Of a stretch of DNA of 64,000 nucleotides, positions 10,968 to 22,924 are shown one piece after another. The notes under the pieces were generated by a model. That model did not search any database and had not been told where the DNA came from. It saw only the letters and a program-made list of their open reading frames with translations. Numbering within the stretch: position 1 is the stretch's first letter; every line of letters starts with the position of its first letter. The position numbers were made by a program, and so were the translations under genes. This stretch comes from Cydia pomonella (lineage: Eukaryota > Arthropoda > Insecta > Lepidoptera > Tortricidae): positions 24,701,888-24,765,887 of the forward strand of contig NC_084707.1 in assembly GCF_033807575.1 (NCBI RefSeq), in the 5' to 3' direction.

Positions 10968-11320
10968 AACCAAGCGGTATACCGAATACCACAAACTGGC
11001 GTATCAATGACGTGTATCCGCAACGGTATCGACGCATCCGCCTTTCCTTGATTAAATATGGGACCGATAAAGACGCTAATGGATTAAGGGCCCGCTGCCA
11101 GTGCGGCGTAGACTTAGTCTAATAGCGTGGCCTTATAATATTAATTAATATTATTAATACTGTAGATGATTTTTTCGGAAATAAGTAAGTAGCTTATTTA
11201 TCAACATCAAGCTTAAGACCTGTGGGATATTACTATGATAAATGTATTGACTTTTTTGTGCAAAGCAGAAACATGATAATATAAATTTCGAAACGATGTA
11301 TAATGAAAAAAGATTATCAA

Positions 11321-11636
11321 TGGTTTAGCGGTAACAGCGCGCGACTTGCAATCCGGAGGTCGCAGGTTCAAGCCTAGGCTCGTAGCAAGGAGTTTTTGGA
11401 ACTTATGTACGTAATATTATATGATATTTACCAGTCGCTTTTCGGTGAAGGAAAACATAGTAAGGAAACCAGACTTATTCTAATAAGACCTAGTTTACCC
11501 ACTGGGTTGGAAGGTCAGATGGCAGTCGCTTTCGTAAAAACTAGTGCCTACGCTAATTCTTAGGATTAGTTGGGAAACGGACCCAAGGCTGCCATGAGCC
11601 GTTGCAAAATGCCGGGACAACGCGAGGAAGAAGAAG
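11321..11636 (+). mobile_element. tRNA-derived SINE, family A, diverged copy
   Basis: The head has A-box-like TGGTTTAGCGGTAACAGCG and B-box-like GGTTCAAGCC. The body continues with TTTACCAGTCGCTTTTCGG, and the 3' part is GCCGGGACAACGCGAGGAAG. Same family as 14721-15048, 60788-61103 and the minus-strand copies at 56.6 and 59.2 kb. It is more diverged than those, so older. Confidence 0.88.
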
Positions 11637-12244
11637 TCTTTACTGCACCAAAATAACGAGTGTAGCATAAAATATTTAGGCAGTACACTCAATAAATATG
11701 ATTTCTGTCCTCAACGCCCGCTGCGTTACACAAAATTGCTGCTTTCCGGCTCCGTCGGTACTGGCTGGACTGGAAATTATATGTGACCTACGACATTCCT
11801 TGCTTTATGCCCTAAACTTAATTAAAACCAAAATGGAACTATACCTTATAATGCAACTTAATTAAAAAAAGAGTTTAAAAATTACCCTTAAATGGGTCAC
11901 ATTTTAGATTGCCACTAACATTGTAGACAAAAAATATGATTCCATAGGCTACATCGCACGTTCGGAGGATAGCCACCTTAGACGTCTCAAACAATTTGCG
12001 ATACACCGGATTTCATAATAGAACCCCAGTGCTCAACACCTGCCTGCCTTTGTCGCTCTTTTGTGTTTTTATTTCTAATACGACAGTTCTACTTACTGCC
12101 TACGGTTCTAAAATTACTATTTCTCAGTAAACTAGAAGTTGTTTAAACGAACATTTCCAAGAAAAGAAGAGTGATTATTCCGTAAACAAAGTAGATAGAT
12201 ATGTACATTTTGCTCAGCAATGACGCAGAGTAGGTGTTACTTAC

Positions 12245-12495
12245 AGCCCGATTCGAACTTTAAGATACGTTAAATATTAGGTCTATATACCAATGTTGGC
12301 CGAACGTTAATTAGAACTGACCTTAACCGTTACAAATTAAAACGTAAACAGTAACGGACGGTTACAGTTTACGGTTCAATTTGTAACGGTTAATGGTCAG
12401 TTCTAATTATCGTTCGGCGAATACGGCTAGATGGAAGAAACGTCACTTTTGACACAGAATATCTGATCCATATCATATCTAGACCTAATACTGTG
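12245..12495. mobile_element. MITE centred on a near-perfect 121 bp palindrome
   Basis: 12299-12419 folds on itself almost end to end: GCCGAACGTTAATTAGAACT and TTAACCGTTACAAATT recur as reverse complements with no real spacer. An outer pair, ATTAGGTCTATATA at 12275-12288 and TATCTAGACCTAAT at 12476-12489, suggests the element is larger. The left end (GATTCGAACTTTAAGATACG) is matched by a fragment near 25080-25108. Confidence 0.75.
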
Positions 12496-12914
12496 AAGAC
12501 TGATAAAGTAATACTTTCAGGCTTTTCTCTCGTTACAAAATTCCCGTTAATTTAGAAAATAATGATCTTAATTTATAAGGGCTTTTGATGTTTTCATTAA
12601 TTAATTTGATGATAAGCTTTAAGAATGTTTACGTTCCACGTGTTTTTCAATAAACATAAGTATTACGTAAATATTTGAGATTTGACATCAATATTAGTAT
12701 ACTTCAAATTCAGACTGCATCTTCTAAGAAAGAACTACGCAATTGTAGAATCTGAACTAACGAAGCTGGTAGTTTCAATGGGCGATATTATTTTGCAGAG
12801 GTTGCATAGTAGATCTATTATTATTAGTATATTATGCATTGCGATTCAAAGTAGACCACTGCACGAAACGGGGTTTCCTGGATATTATCATTATATTTAA
12901 GCTCCTAATTCTTA

Positions 12915-14190
12915 ATTAATAATTCTTTATTTGTAAGAATACAGTACACTTTGGTCTTAAAATAATAAAAAGGAATCTTTGTATTCAGCATGCAAGCAAG
13001 CGTACAAATATTTACATTAAAATAATTAAACAATCTAAAAATTAAATGAAAATACCCACAATGTCAAAATGTATCAATTATTACAATTTAATATATCATA
13101 ACGTCATCGGTTCCTTATAATCTAAGTAAGCCTTAATGCTATAAAAACATTTATCCAGTAACAAGTTTGTTTACTTTTGTTTAAAAGTTTCCCCCGACAG
13201 TATTCGGAATTCATTTGACAAATTGTTATGTATTGTTATACTCATATTAAAAATATTTCTTTTGTACATATCTTTGTAACTAGGAGGTTTGTACAAAAGG
13301 CACATTTTATGTGGTCTTGTCTGTCTTTGTAATACTTCACTCCGTTTAAGGAAGTATTCTGGATGGAACTTGACAAAAACACATACATCCCTAATGCATA
13401 AACATGGCAAAGGTAAAACATTAAGGTCTCTAAATAAGGCATACAGCTGTCATCCGTTTTAGCGTTGCATACCGCTCTTATACATTTTTTCTGTATTAGA
13501 AATACTCTATCCGATTCTACGGAGTTGCCCCACAGTATTAAGCCATAAGAAAGGACCGATGACACATAGCCATGGTACGCAGTTAATGCAGCTTCTTTGG
13601 AGACAGTTACTCGTAATCTTCTTAGCGCAAATATAAAACAATTTAATTTATTCGAAATTTCTTCAACTTGGTTTTTCCAATTCAGATGTTTTTCAATCAT
13701 TATACCTAGAAAATTAATAAAATCAACCTCATCTACTAATTCATTTTTATATGTAATGTGGATTGGTATTGAATTTGCATTATATGACTGAAATTGTATA
13801 TGTTTAGTTTTAGATATATTAATGTGTATATTATTAATTCTCGTCTATTCAATAATGTCAGTTAATTTTTCGTTAATATTCATTTGAAACATGTCTCTCC
13901 TGTCACATTTTATTACCAGCGTTGTGTCATCAGCAAACATTATGCATTTCTCTTTTGTGTCTTTAGGAAAGTCGTTTACGTATGTTTAAAAAAAAGCAAG
14001 GGACCCAGTATACTACCCTGCGGAACACCAGTGTTACAAGTTCTAAATTCCGATCTGTAAGCCTGTTTTATTACTGACTTACGTAGGTTGTCAGTTTCCG
14101 TTGCAAGCAACTTAATTTCTGCAAATTGCATTCTGTCAGCTAAATAACTCCCTATCCATTCTAGCGCCTTCCCACTTATCCTTCTTATTA
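12915..14190 (-). pseudogene. Jockey-like LINE reverse transcriptase, 5'-truncated and broken
   Basis: Minus-strand frames give, in order, a SYLADR block (about 14150), TGVPQGSILGPLLF (about 14030), FADDTTL with the reverse-transcriptase Asp pair (about 13930), then NFLGIMIEKHLNWK and SYGLILWG (13700-13530). This order is that of non-LTR retrotransposon ORF2, C-terminal half of the RT domain. It is broken by a frameshift at the A-run near 13987 and an in-frame TAG at 13844-13846. The AATAAA-bearing 3' tail ends near 12915. The last continuous piece is a 152-codon frame (13242-13700). 5' truncation is usual for LINE copies. Confidence 0.85.
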
Positions 14191-14720
14191 GAAATCTATA
14201 TAATCAAACTAAAGGGCTTAGCTGGGATAGCAAAGAAAGGTGCTTTCTTTAATTATTATATCCAGGAAAAGTGTTCTCGTGCAGTGGTTCACTTAAAAAA
14301 CGTATGGAATTTGTTTTTGCTTCTAACTAAATCAAACGAAAAGGCATGGCTATGATTAATATACATAAAATGGTGCAAATATATTTTCCACAACATCGAT
14401 ATCAAGAGAGGAAAATGGGGATTACTTTTGTATGGAGAAGCTACGTCGTACACTATCCTCTTAAACTCCAGTTCATACTTAAGTTTACATCCCATTCCGC
14501 CCTAAGATCCCGTATCATATTGCTCAGGTACTTGCATCTCTCGAACGTTTGATAGCTCGTGAAATAGGATTAGAACGTCGTTGGGAATGGAATCGCTGTT
14601 GCAACCAATTCAATTAGTATGTTATGATAGGTTTATTGTGTAGCTCACATTTCTGTTTCAATTTTAATAGCTTATTAGATTTAAAGCTTATGTTGAAATA
14701 GAAACTATGGTGAGTATTGA

Positions 14721-15048
14721 GAAGCGCTTGTGGCCTAGCGGTAAGAGCGTGCGACTAGCAATCCGGAGGTCGCAGGTTCAAACCCCGGCTCGTACCAATG
14801 AGTTTTTCGGAACTTATGTACGAAATATCATTTGATATTTACCAGTCGCTTTTCGGTGAAGGAAAACATTGTGAGGAAACCGGACTAATCCCAACAAGGC
14901 CTAGTTTACCCTCTGGGTTGGAAGGTCAGATGGCAGTCGCTTTCGTAAAAACTAGTGTCTACGCCAAATCTTGGGATTAGTTGTCAAGCGGACCCCAGGC
15001 TCCCATGAGCCGTGGCAAAATGCCAGGACAACGCGAGGAAAAAGAAAA
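14721..15048 (+). mobile_element. tRNA-derived SINE, family A, with 12 bp target duplication
   Basis: A box TGGCCTAGCGGTAAGAGCG and B box GGTTCAAACCC lie in the first 70 bases. The body has TATCATTTGATATTTACCAG and the tail ends in an A-rich AAAAAGAAAA. It is flanked by perfect 12 bp repeats GGTGAGTATTGA (14709-14720 and 15049-15060), which fix both ends and show retroposition. Confidence 0.95.
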
Positions 15049-15084
15049 GGTGAGTATTGATGCTGACATAAAATTCGCATAATA

Positions 15085-15140
15085 GTAAGTAAGTAAGTAA
15101 ATATTCTTTATTGTGCACCATACATTTAATAGGTTAGATG
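15085..15140 (-). repeat. LINE 3' tail, minus strand, with GTAA run
   Basis: TAAGTAAGTAAGTAAATATT followed by CTTTATTGTGCACCA is the complement of the GCACAATAAAGAATATT tail seen at 37150-37172. Confidence 0.6.
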
Positions 15141-16280
15141 ACAAGTTTTTAATGGTATCAGTCGATCCGAATTGTTTTGCAGATCAAATATCTATATTGA
15201 AATCATTGCATTAAAAAATCAGAAACGACTTAAATTCTGAAGGTCGTGTCCTGGAAAGTTTCAAGTTGCTTCATGCTAAATTTTTCTCCATCTCACTCGG
15301 TTCTAAGCAGTCCTTAGAGCAGTTATAACCGGGAAAACCAGTGATTGTCGTTAATATTCAACGGTAAACTGGTGTAGTTGAAACAGCAAAGTAATTCGCC
15401 AAACCGGTCGTTATAATTCTGTTTAAACGCGCTAATAAAGAATAATATAATAGTAATAGACTTCTATTATAGTGGCAGTATCAGGTCCGTACTTTAAGAA
15501 CATAAATCCCCTTTTTATTCACACACCCCACTAAAAATCCATCCCGATGCAGTTGCAGCCGTAATAACATTCGCGGTCTACAATTTCGTATCATTGAACC
15601 TTGGAGCGTACGAAAATCAGGGCGAAACTCAGAGAAGTCGACAAGTCTGGTGGGGAGTCACGTAGCGAGCAGCTGTGCTGGCCGGGTGCCAGCGCGGGCG
15701 CCGCCTGCGTTACTCCCAGTTAATAAATCTTTGAGGTATTCAGGGCCATTAAGAGCAGGACTGACGGGTACAGGCGTTAAGGCCGGCTGGGGCAATGAAA
15801 ACGTTTGGGAGTCAAGTCTACTTCGCAAGAAGCTTTGGGTGGGTGATAGAATATGTTATCCTATCTTAGACGTTTCAAGATACCTAGTTGATATATTACA
15901 ATTATGATTCGCTTTTTCTTCAATGAGCTAATTTTATAAATATATCATGACAAGCAAACAAGCTATCATCTACGTGTTCAATATGACTCCAAAGAACTGA
16001 CGTAAGGCTTGTCGCCTGATAAAGTTTGGCAGATGTCTTGACATTGCTACGGGCGACAAAAGTAAAAAAAAATGAAAAAGGAAAACAACAAAAAATAATT
16101 CTTTGAAACAACACACAATCTTATAATTAACAGGCATTAAACATGTGATATACTTTGTAGTTGGTTGTCGCAAAGAGAATGCCACAAATAGTACCAAGAG
16201 CAGTTTTTGAATTAGGCCCTAGATTAGACTCCACGGAAAAGAGATTTATAAAATTTCATGGTGTAATAATCAGACTCAAA
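15141..16280. other. No gene recognised
   Basis: A GC-rich patch at 15650-15715 gives a short frame with no recognisable domain. Nothing else supported. Confidence 0.35.
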
Positions 16281-16740
16281 TAAGTTTTTAGCAAAAATTT
16301 TGCTTTTATCGCTGACTGTGCTTTTTTTCCACAGCAACTAATAATCATCGAGACAATTCTAAAAACCCCAAACACAATTAGGTTGCGTTGTTTTATCACA
16401 GAGTTCCTATGGCTACCTCCTGTCTCCATACTATTGTACCATAATATTGCATTGTCACCCGACTTACATATGTATGCAAATTTTCAGCTTCATCGAAAAC
16501 CGGGAAGTGGGTCAAATTTAACTTGCAAGATTTGTCCCATTGTTTTATCACAGAGTTCCTATGGCTACCTCCTGTCTCCATCATCAAATCAGCTTGATGG
16601 TACCATAATATTGCATTGTCACCCGACTTACATATGTATGCAAATTTTCAGCTTCATCGAAAACCGGGAAGTGGGTCAAATTTAACCTGCAAGATTTGTC
16701 CCATACATACTAACAGGGCAAGTTAAATAAAAATTTGTAA
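16281..16740 (+). repeat. Interspersed repeat with internal tandem duplication
   Basis: The segment from TTGTTTTATCACAGAG to GATTTGTCCCAT occurs twice in tandem (about 16388-16540 and 16540-16704). The first unit lacks about 12 bases in the middle. A dispersed single-unit copy is at 34570-34893, with the same left flank (TTTTATCGCTG) and right flank (AAGT..AAATAAAA). Non-coding; class unknown. Confidence 0.85.
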
Positions 16741-18078
16741 AAATGTAAAAGGCTCGAAAATTAGTATTCATTCCTTTTATTTCCGAATGAGTACTTTAGT
16801 ATTATTTGTTGAATGGATTTACTTTATAATTGTTTACTCTAAGGAACGTATTGTTTTCTGGGCTCGCATCAAAACGGGTGTTTGTAGAAGAAAATTGGAA
16901 ACAAGTCCGTTCTCCCAACAAATAATAAAGCCGCCAGAAAAACACTCAGGGAAAAACCCTGATACAATCCAAATTTAAACCATAAAAGTAACAGCGGAAT
17001 TGAATCTGTTAGATAAATATTATTCTTCCCTATTTCATATATAAATAAAAACATTTCAAAAATGTCATATTCTACTGTTAAAGTCTACTTATTATAACAG
17101 CTGTTTTCGTGATCCAAAATTGATGGATTCCGTGTAAATAAGTTGTGTAAGCAGTGGGTATTGACAGAATCGCGTTTCACCTAAAAATATTCGGCAAAAC
17201 AGCTTGATCATTGGATCCACCGCGAACGGGAATCGAATGGAAGAAAAAGTTGTTTTTTGCTCGAATTGATATTCTGGTATGAGAAAGATAACGGTTTTAT
17301 GAAGTGATTTTCGAAGAGATATCGAGTTTTGGTGACTGCGCATTTCTTAATACATAAATATAGTCGTAGGGCATTAGGTATATTAAATTGATACAAATTT
17401 TATACTGAATTCTATCTCGTAAACTTTTGAAATTAATTTTATACTGAGTTTTCCTAAACAAGAATAAACTATAAGTATTGGCCTCATCTATTACTTGCCT
17501 ATAAAACTCACACAGAAGCATATAAATTCCATCAATTGCCTATTTTTAAATGTAACTTTAACATCCGTATCGGCATACGGACATAAAAAATGTACGAGCA
17601 TTAATTTTTGAGTCCAATTGTTATAATTTCTATCTGCGTTCGACCACTAGTCATAAATAGGCAATATACTAAAGTTTTAATTCGTTTCTCTATTTTCTGA
17701 ACCATAGCAGAAACTAAATAAAAGTAAGTACCAATGAAGTTCCTTTGTAGTCTATATTTAAACCAGTGTTAAACGAAACGATTTATTAGTCTCCTGTTAC
17801 CTTCACAGCCCAATTAAAACTTATTAAGTCTATCTTCAGCATCTTGTTCCATCGTGAGCTTCCAAAGTCTGGGAAATTTCTAGATCTATTAGAGTTTTAC
17901 TCAGACAACGTAACTACAGCTACGCTTTAAGGGGTACCACTTACTTTTAGTCAAGTCATTTAAGGAAAACCGCCTCGCGATATTAAGTAAAATGCTAACT
18001 ACGCAAGGAAAGACTTCTGTCCTTCTTCTTCTGTCTGCCCTTAGGGCTTAGCCCACCTACGTGAATGTGTACAACACG
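16741..18078. other. No gene recognised
   Basis: AT-rich; short frames on both strands only, none with a domain. Confidence 0.4.
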
Positions 18079-18174
18079 GCCGGTCAACTCTACTGTTGTG
18101 AATGTGAAAGGGTGTTTAAGAGCAAGTTTGGCCTGGCCAGCCACATGAGAGCTCATAAGAGGAAAAATCTTTGA
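18079..18174 (+). pseudogene. Single C2H2 finger, probably the 3' end of a LINE ORF
   Basis: The frame reads YCCECERVFKSKFGLASHMR, then AHKRKN and a stop: C-x2-C-x12-H-x3-H. Some non-LTR retrotransposons end in such a finger (compare CDRCGKKC on the minus strand near 22960). It could also be a host zinc-finger scrap. Confidence 0.35.
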
Positions 18175-18324
18175 TTGCTGAGATTAAGACGACCTGGCTT
18201 GAGTTGTCGGGTTGGGTAGTTGGGGTTTTTCCAATAGTTTGGCCATACTCGTCCACCACGTCAGATGGGGCCGTCCTCCTCGCTTTATGCCTTCTGGCAG
18301 ACCTAACGTTTTTTGCTTGACATA

Positions 18325-18747
18325 CGGCCTGATTTGAAAAATGAGATACGATAACGATAAGTTCTGGTTTATAGCTCATCTACACGATGGCCCAGCGTAG
18401 GCCAGTCCTAGGGACGCATTTATGCGTTAGAGGGAGCAAGTGATACTGTTATCTCATTTCACCGATTAGCTGCGTCACTTAGACTGGCCTACGCTGAGCC
18501 ATCGTGTAGAGGAGCCCTTAGATAAGTTCTCATTTAGATATCGTTTGTATGTCGTATAATTGACAAAAGCAGTTCGATTTGGGCAACCAATGTCACTTTG
18601 ACGTTAGAAATATCGTAGGTATAGATCTTATTGGGATCACAGCGAAATCTAAATAATCGTCAATTTTGACATGTCGTTTAGTTCGATCTATTAAAGATTT
18701 TAAACGTGTCATCCATGTCTGTCTTAATCATCCTTCGAATCGGGCCG
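18325..18747. mobile_element. TIR MITE (CGGCCCGATTCGAAG family), inserted in an RTE LINE
   Basis: The ends CGGCCTGATTTGAA and TTCGAATCGGGCCG are inverted repeats, flanked by ATA on both sides (18322-18324 and 18748-18750). The body, including ACCAATGTCACTTTGACGTT and TTATTGGGATCACAGCG, is shared with 35941-36192 and 55581-55852. About 146 bp of its length is a second, nested element. Confidence 0.9.
18372..18517. mobile_element. Hairpin MITE nested in another MITE, TTA duplication
   Basis: Arms of about 45 bp: CTACACGATGGCCCAGCGTA and its near-complement ending in CATCGTGTAG. It is flanked by TTA on both sides (18369-18371 and 18518-18520). The intact sister MITE at 55581 shows the uninterrupted target. 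A 3 bp TTA duplication fits the PIF/Harbinger group. Confidence 0.88.
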
Positions 18748-18945
18748 ATAGCCATCGTCTCTCCGCATAACATGGCCGTAACACCTTAGGCGGGTTTCTG
18801 TAAGTTTTTCGGAGATGGGAGTGACCTTGAAACTGCCTCTAATAAGCTCGTTTCGTATCTTCTTTATTCTTGTAATACCATCTGACCATTTAAGCATTTT
18901 CTTTATGGCCACATGTAACATGTGTTTCTTTAACGGGCCAACTTC

Positions 18946-19734
18946 TTTAAGTAACTATAATATAATTAAGTAGTATTGAGTTTATCCACTTCATATCCAC
19001 TGTGTTGGAATAAACAAGCGCAACTTTGCACTTATGGCTGATTTCCCCCGACGCGTTTCATACATACATTAACGAAGTCATACTTGCAACTGCTTGCACC
19101 TGGGGTCGACCCGGGTCGTGGAAGCGGACAGCAATAGTCAACATTATTACGGACAAAGTAACTTTGCAATTGCCTTTGAACATACAGATAAAAATAGCAC
19201 ATATTAATATTGTACACGTATGAATTATTTTCATGCAATTGCAAGATTAGAAATGGTATTTGAAATTAGTTAGAGTTTTTGATATGGAGCCCGATTAACA
19301 TTTGAACAACTTGTTAGGGTGAAGCCACATGAGCGTAATTTATTGAGTTGCGATATTTTTCCCAAAGGTTTTTTAGCCATACAGCGGGGAAAAGGCCAGT
19401 GACCTCGGGAATGAGCTCTGGGTGACATGAGGTCTCGTCGAAAATTGATCATATGAATATTCGGTTTCATACAAAATTCCGGTTTGGTTCACACTGTGAC
19501 GCAAAATGAGTTGTCTGCTGACATATATTAGAATTTCTGTAGCAGAAATTACGCAGCTCACAACTCACAAAATTACGCTTGCCTCGCCTTACGGTTATAA
19601 TTTTATTTTGACATGGCCCTGAAGATCGTTCACGCTGATTGGTGTGTGCTAAATGAAGTGAGAGTGCGTGAGATGTGCGACGATCGATAAGGTCGTATCA
19701 TCGAGCATCGTACCAGTTCAAAACCACAAAACAA
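18946..19734. other. No gene recognised
   Basis: Only short frames on both strands; no domain or structured repeat seen. Confidence 0.4.
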
Positions 19735-20018
19735 TAAATAATAATAATAATAAATAATAAATATTATATAGGACATTATTACACAAATTGACTAAGTCCC
19801 ACAGCAAGCTCAATAAGGCTTGTGTTGAGGGTACTTAGACAACGATATATATATTATAATATAAAAATATTTATAAATACTTAAATACATAGAAAACACC
19901 CATTACTCAGGAACAAATATCCATGCTCATCACACGAATACATGCCCTTACCAGGATTTGAACCCGGGACCATCAGCTTCGTAGGCAGGGTCACTACCCA
20001 CTAGGCCAAACCGGTCGT
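19735..20018 (-). mobile_element. tRNA-derived SINE, family C
   Basis: The minus-strand head is GACGACCGGTTTGGCCTAGT, with B box GGTTCAAATCC. The 3' part includes CTTGTGGG-type LINE-like tail (complement of GACTAAGTCCCACAG) and ends in ATT/AAT runs. Flanked by CAAAACAA at 19727-19734 and 20019-20026. Sister copies at 30858-31112 and 58060-58340. Confidence 0.92.
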
Positions 20019-20379
20019 CAAAACAACTATTTGTGAAATTAGAATCGAGCTCATTGTTGACATAGCTCGCGGAACTAGGCTGGTACATTTTTTGATAAGA
20101 TTATGATACGATCTGGACTATCATTGACTTTGATTGGTTTGCGTGTTTTTTTTTATTATGACTTTACTGTTTGGCCGCGCCTGGGGCCAGTTACAGTTCT
20201 TGATGTGAGTGGGGTCAGTGCCGCGGCCTGAAGGGCAAGTAGGAAACTGCCAAGCCAAGTAGAAAGAGAGTGAGAGATATAGAGAGTGATAGAAGTAAGA
20301 GATAACAGATTGGAGAATAGAGGAGAGACGTTTTTTGCGTGGATTGCCATCACTGTCCTGTTATTAATACATCTTTTTT

Positions 20380-20625
20380 TTTGTTAGCCTACTTTAGTGT
20401 CCCATTGCTGGGCAAAGACAAGCTGTTGTTACAAAACTCAGTCGTCGGAAAAGAAAAACCTAATATTGTTATCACTGTAGAACAGCAATAAAGGCTTATT
20501 TTATTTTATTTTATTTTTATTGCTGGGCAAAGGCTTCCCCTCGTTTTCTCCACTTGACCCTTTCATTGGCATTTTCCCACCATTTTGGATAGATTGCGTC
20601 CAAGTCGTCCTGCCATTTGTTTATT
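20380..20625 (-). repeat. Two fragments of the 'CCCACTGCTGGGCAAAGGCC' tail family
   Basis: TAGCCTACTTTAGTGTCCCA followed by TTGCTGGGCAAAG (20386-20418), and TTGCTGGGCAAAGGCTTCCC (20519-20538), match the inserts at 39410-39450 and 57115-57145. T-rich and TTTTA runs at the left of each fit minus-strand poly-A tails. The stretch at 20156-20353 between these and the SINE is unassigned. Confidence 0.65.
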
Positions 20626-20639
20626 TATTAAAAATATAT

Positions 20640-21306
20640 ATATTTAAATGGGTAGAATAATTCATCATCATTTATTATCTATTTGAAACATCGGGTTGTA
20701 CGATGCCCATTGCTGGCTTTTGCTACATATATATCGAGTATACACCACGTACCGTTTTTGATATACATTTTCAAATTAGTATCATTGCGTGTGTTGTCCA
20801 TTTATTAAATTAAAATGCTACCTCTCCGCTGAAATATACACCATTTCATTTATTCACTACATCTTTTTTCAACGTAGCAAAAAGACGAAACCTACACACG
20901 TCAGCCCAAATGGCAAACGTTGTCAACAAAACATCAGCGAGACCATTCATCAACCTTTCAAGTTATTTTTATAAGCGGGCGAGCATCGGCGAGATCGCGC
21001 GTCAAATGATACCCGGTCCCCCGTGGCGACGTCATATCTGTCGGGCGCCATTAGCGACGGAACCCTCGTCATGCCACGGAACCCGGGACAAACAAAAAAT
21101 CAACTGTTTTAATAGCGGTATTTGTCTAAATGTAGCTTGAAGTTGGAACTTGAAGGGTTGTTTGGGCCAGTTCTATCTGTTCAGGCTGCCCAGTTTGTTA
21201 AGGTTCATTAGCAGAATATTGTTCTGAATCGTAATACATCAGTCTGTAGTATATTAGATACTTACAGCGTATCTAGCTGTCATCGATATATATTATAATG
21301 AAATTA
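20640..21306. other. No gene recognised
   Basis: Short frames at 20789-21140 run through GC-mixed sequence without a recognisable domain. Confidence 0.35.
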
Positions 21307-21309
21307 TAA

Positions 21310-21510
21310 GGGTTTGTTTCGCAAAGTCTAAGTAAAGTATTGGATAGCTAATTAACAAAAAAATACTCCCAGATAAAACTTCCTGCAAAATTTAGCACTT
21401 TATCTACCAGTCAAGCTTATTTTAAGATTGTGAAACGCTAACGATGACTTTATTCGTCAGATAAGCGATAAGTAGCTTATTCAGGACTTTATCTATTGTG
21501 AAACAAGCCC
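21310..21510. mobile_element. TIR MITE, TAA duplication
   Basis: The left end GGGTTTGTTTCGCAA and right end TTGTGAAACAAGCCC are inverted repeats with one to two mismatches. Both are flanked by TAA (21307-21309 and 21511-21513). 201 bp, non-coding. TAA/TTA duplications are typical of PIF/Harbinger. Confidence 0.8.
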
Positions 21511-21513
21511 TAA

Positions 21514-22920
21514 GTGCGATATACAATGGAATGTTAATAAGTGATGAAATTAATACAAATTTTAAATGAAATGCCTCAAATTAGCGATTTAGGTAGGTAC
21601 AGTTATTTTGATATGATTAGCAAAAACGTATCTAACTCCAACTCCTACGCCCTTCATTTTCTTGATGAGTGTGTCTCACTTAATACATTAAGGCTTATTA
21701 CAAAAAACGTTGCCACATTTCTACTTATATAACATGCGGTAGGTACACATAGTACGGCGTCTAGGGAGACCAAGGCCCATTAAAGCTTTGTATACCCCTT
21801 GAATTTATGCGCTGCGTATAGCATCTCATATTTTGTGAACACAGTAAAAAATATTGAAATTTTATACCTATTTTGTTTAAGTAGAACTAGACGAACTACG
21901 CACAACGTCATCGATAGACTAAAGGGCTAAACGGTCAGTTTCCTTCGTCACACAATTTATGCAGTAACCTACCACTCGTATATCGCAGGAACGTGTATTG
22001 TCTTGCGACCGGCCGCGTCTGCGTTTGTCTTGCTGAGTTATAGCTCGGGTTACCTTTATTATGTTGTTAACGTAGACTACCCCGCAAAGACTCGGCGGTA
22101 TAAAACGTTGGTTGCTTAGTGGTGAGGCGTGCGCCTTTCAAGAGAATTCGAAGCCCAGCCCGTACCCATAAGTTTTGGCTTTAGATTGTTCGGTATCTAA
22201 AAACGTTACAAAAGCGTACTCTCCTTGATTGTAATCGGAAAAGTACCGATAGATAACGGTCACCACGCAAAGGCTGTTTAAGTTTATAAGTGCAATTACT
22301 ACGCATCGAGCCTTACCATATGTGTATCATTTACACGAGTACAAACAACTCTTTGTGTTTATTCATAGAACTTTTTTATATATATACCTAAGTGCTATTA
22401 GTTCGAGATGAACGGAACTGAAATGAGTGGCTGTGCTCTCATATTTTTTCGGAGGCAAATACACATATGACCTGCTTAAAATATATATTTCTTTAATGCT
22501 TTTGGGTGCATTCAACTCAATGTAATTAAGTTACACAATGCTGGTCACTTTAAAAACCATCGTTATTTTATGAAACTCCGTAAAATTTGGCATGTTAGCA
22601 CCAATGCATGTTTTCGTTATACACACGCCGTCCATCGTGTAAGTGATCTGTGACGGTTAACCTGCGCTGTGGGAAATATATCGACAGCCGATAGCTGCTA
22701 AACACGATCGCTTCGTAATTAATGAATATTGAATTAACGGGGGATAAACGTGTGCAAGACGTTGATCTATGGATGAAATGCTTAAGAATTATCCGTAAGG
22801 GAGTAAGAAAGTTCTTCCGGCTTCTCTAGGGGCAGGATTTTATTGTTTCATACAACTACATCATTGGCCGCATCATCTGTTGTAGATGCTTGTTGCGGCG
22901 CTTGTGGGTTTATGGGGCTG
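21514..22920. other. No gene recognised
   Basis: 22110-22165 may be an old tRNA-derived relic (TTGCTTAGTGGTGAGGCG-like A box), but its B box is poor. Nothing else supported. Confidence 0.35.
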
Positions 22921-22924
22921 GGCA

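Larger units (their letters stand above)
18175..18945 (-). pseudogene. RTE-clade LINE ORF2 C-terminus, split by nested MITEs
   Basis: Minus-strand peptide blocks HVAIKKMLKW, RGSFKVTPISEKL and GHVMRRDDGY (18945 down to about 18750) match the RTE-type end of reverse transcriptase; compare 25149-25412. After the MITE at 18325-18747 the same reading frame resumes with KQKTLGL and KRGGRPHLTWW (18321 down to about 18240). Removing the MITE and one copy of the 3 bp duplication restores frame continuity, which proves the order of insertion. Confidence 0.85.

Noticed and set aside
14798..14980. Plus-strand frame of 60 codons (and similar ones at 56689 and 57171, minus strand)
   Set aside because: These are the SINE bodies; the same peptide appears in every copy because the repeat is the same.
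16383..16685. 100-codon plus-strand frame with an internal peptide repeat
   Set aside because: The repeat is explained by tandem duplication of a non-coding interspersed repeat that also occurs at 34570.
18116..18379. 87-codon minus-strand frame as a gene
   Set aside because: It is a chimera of the RTE LINE remnant and the MITE inserted into it.
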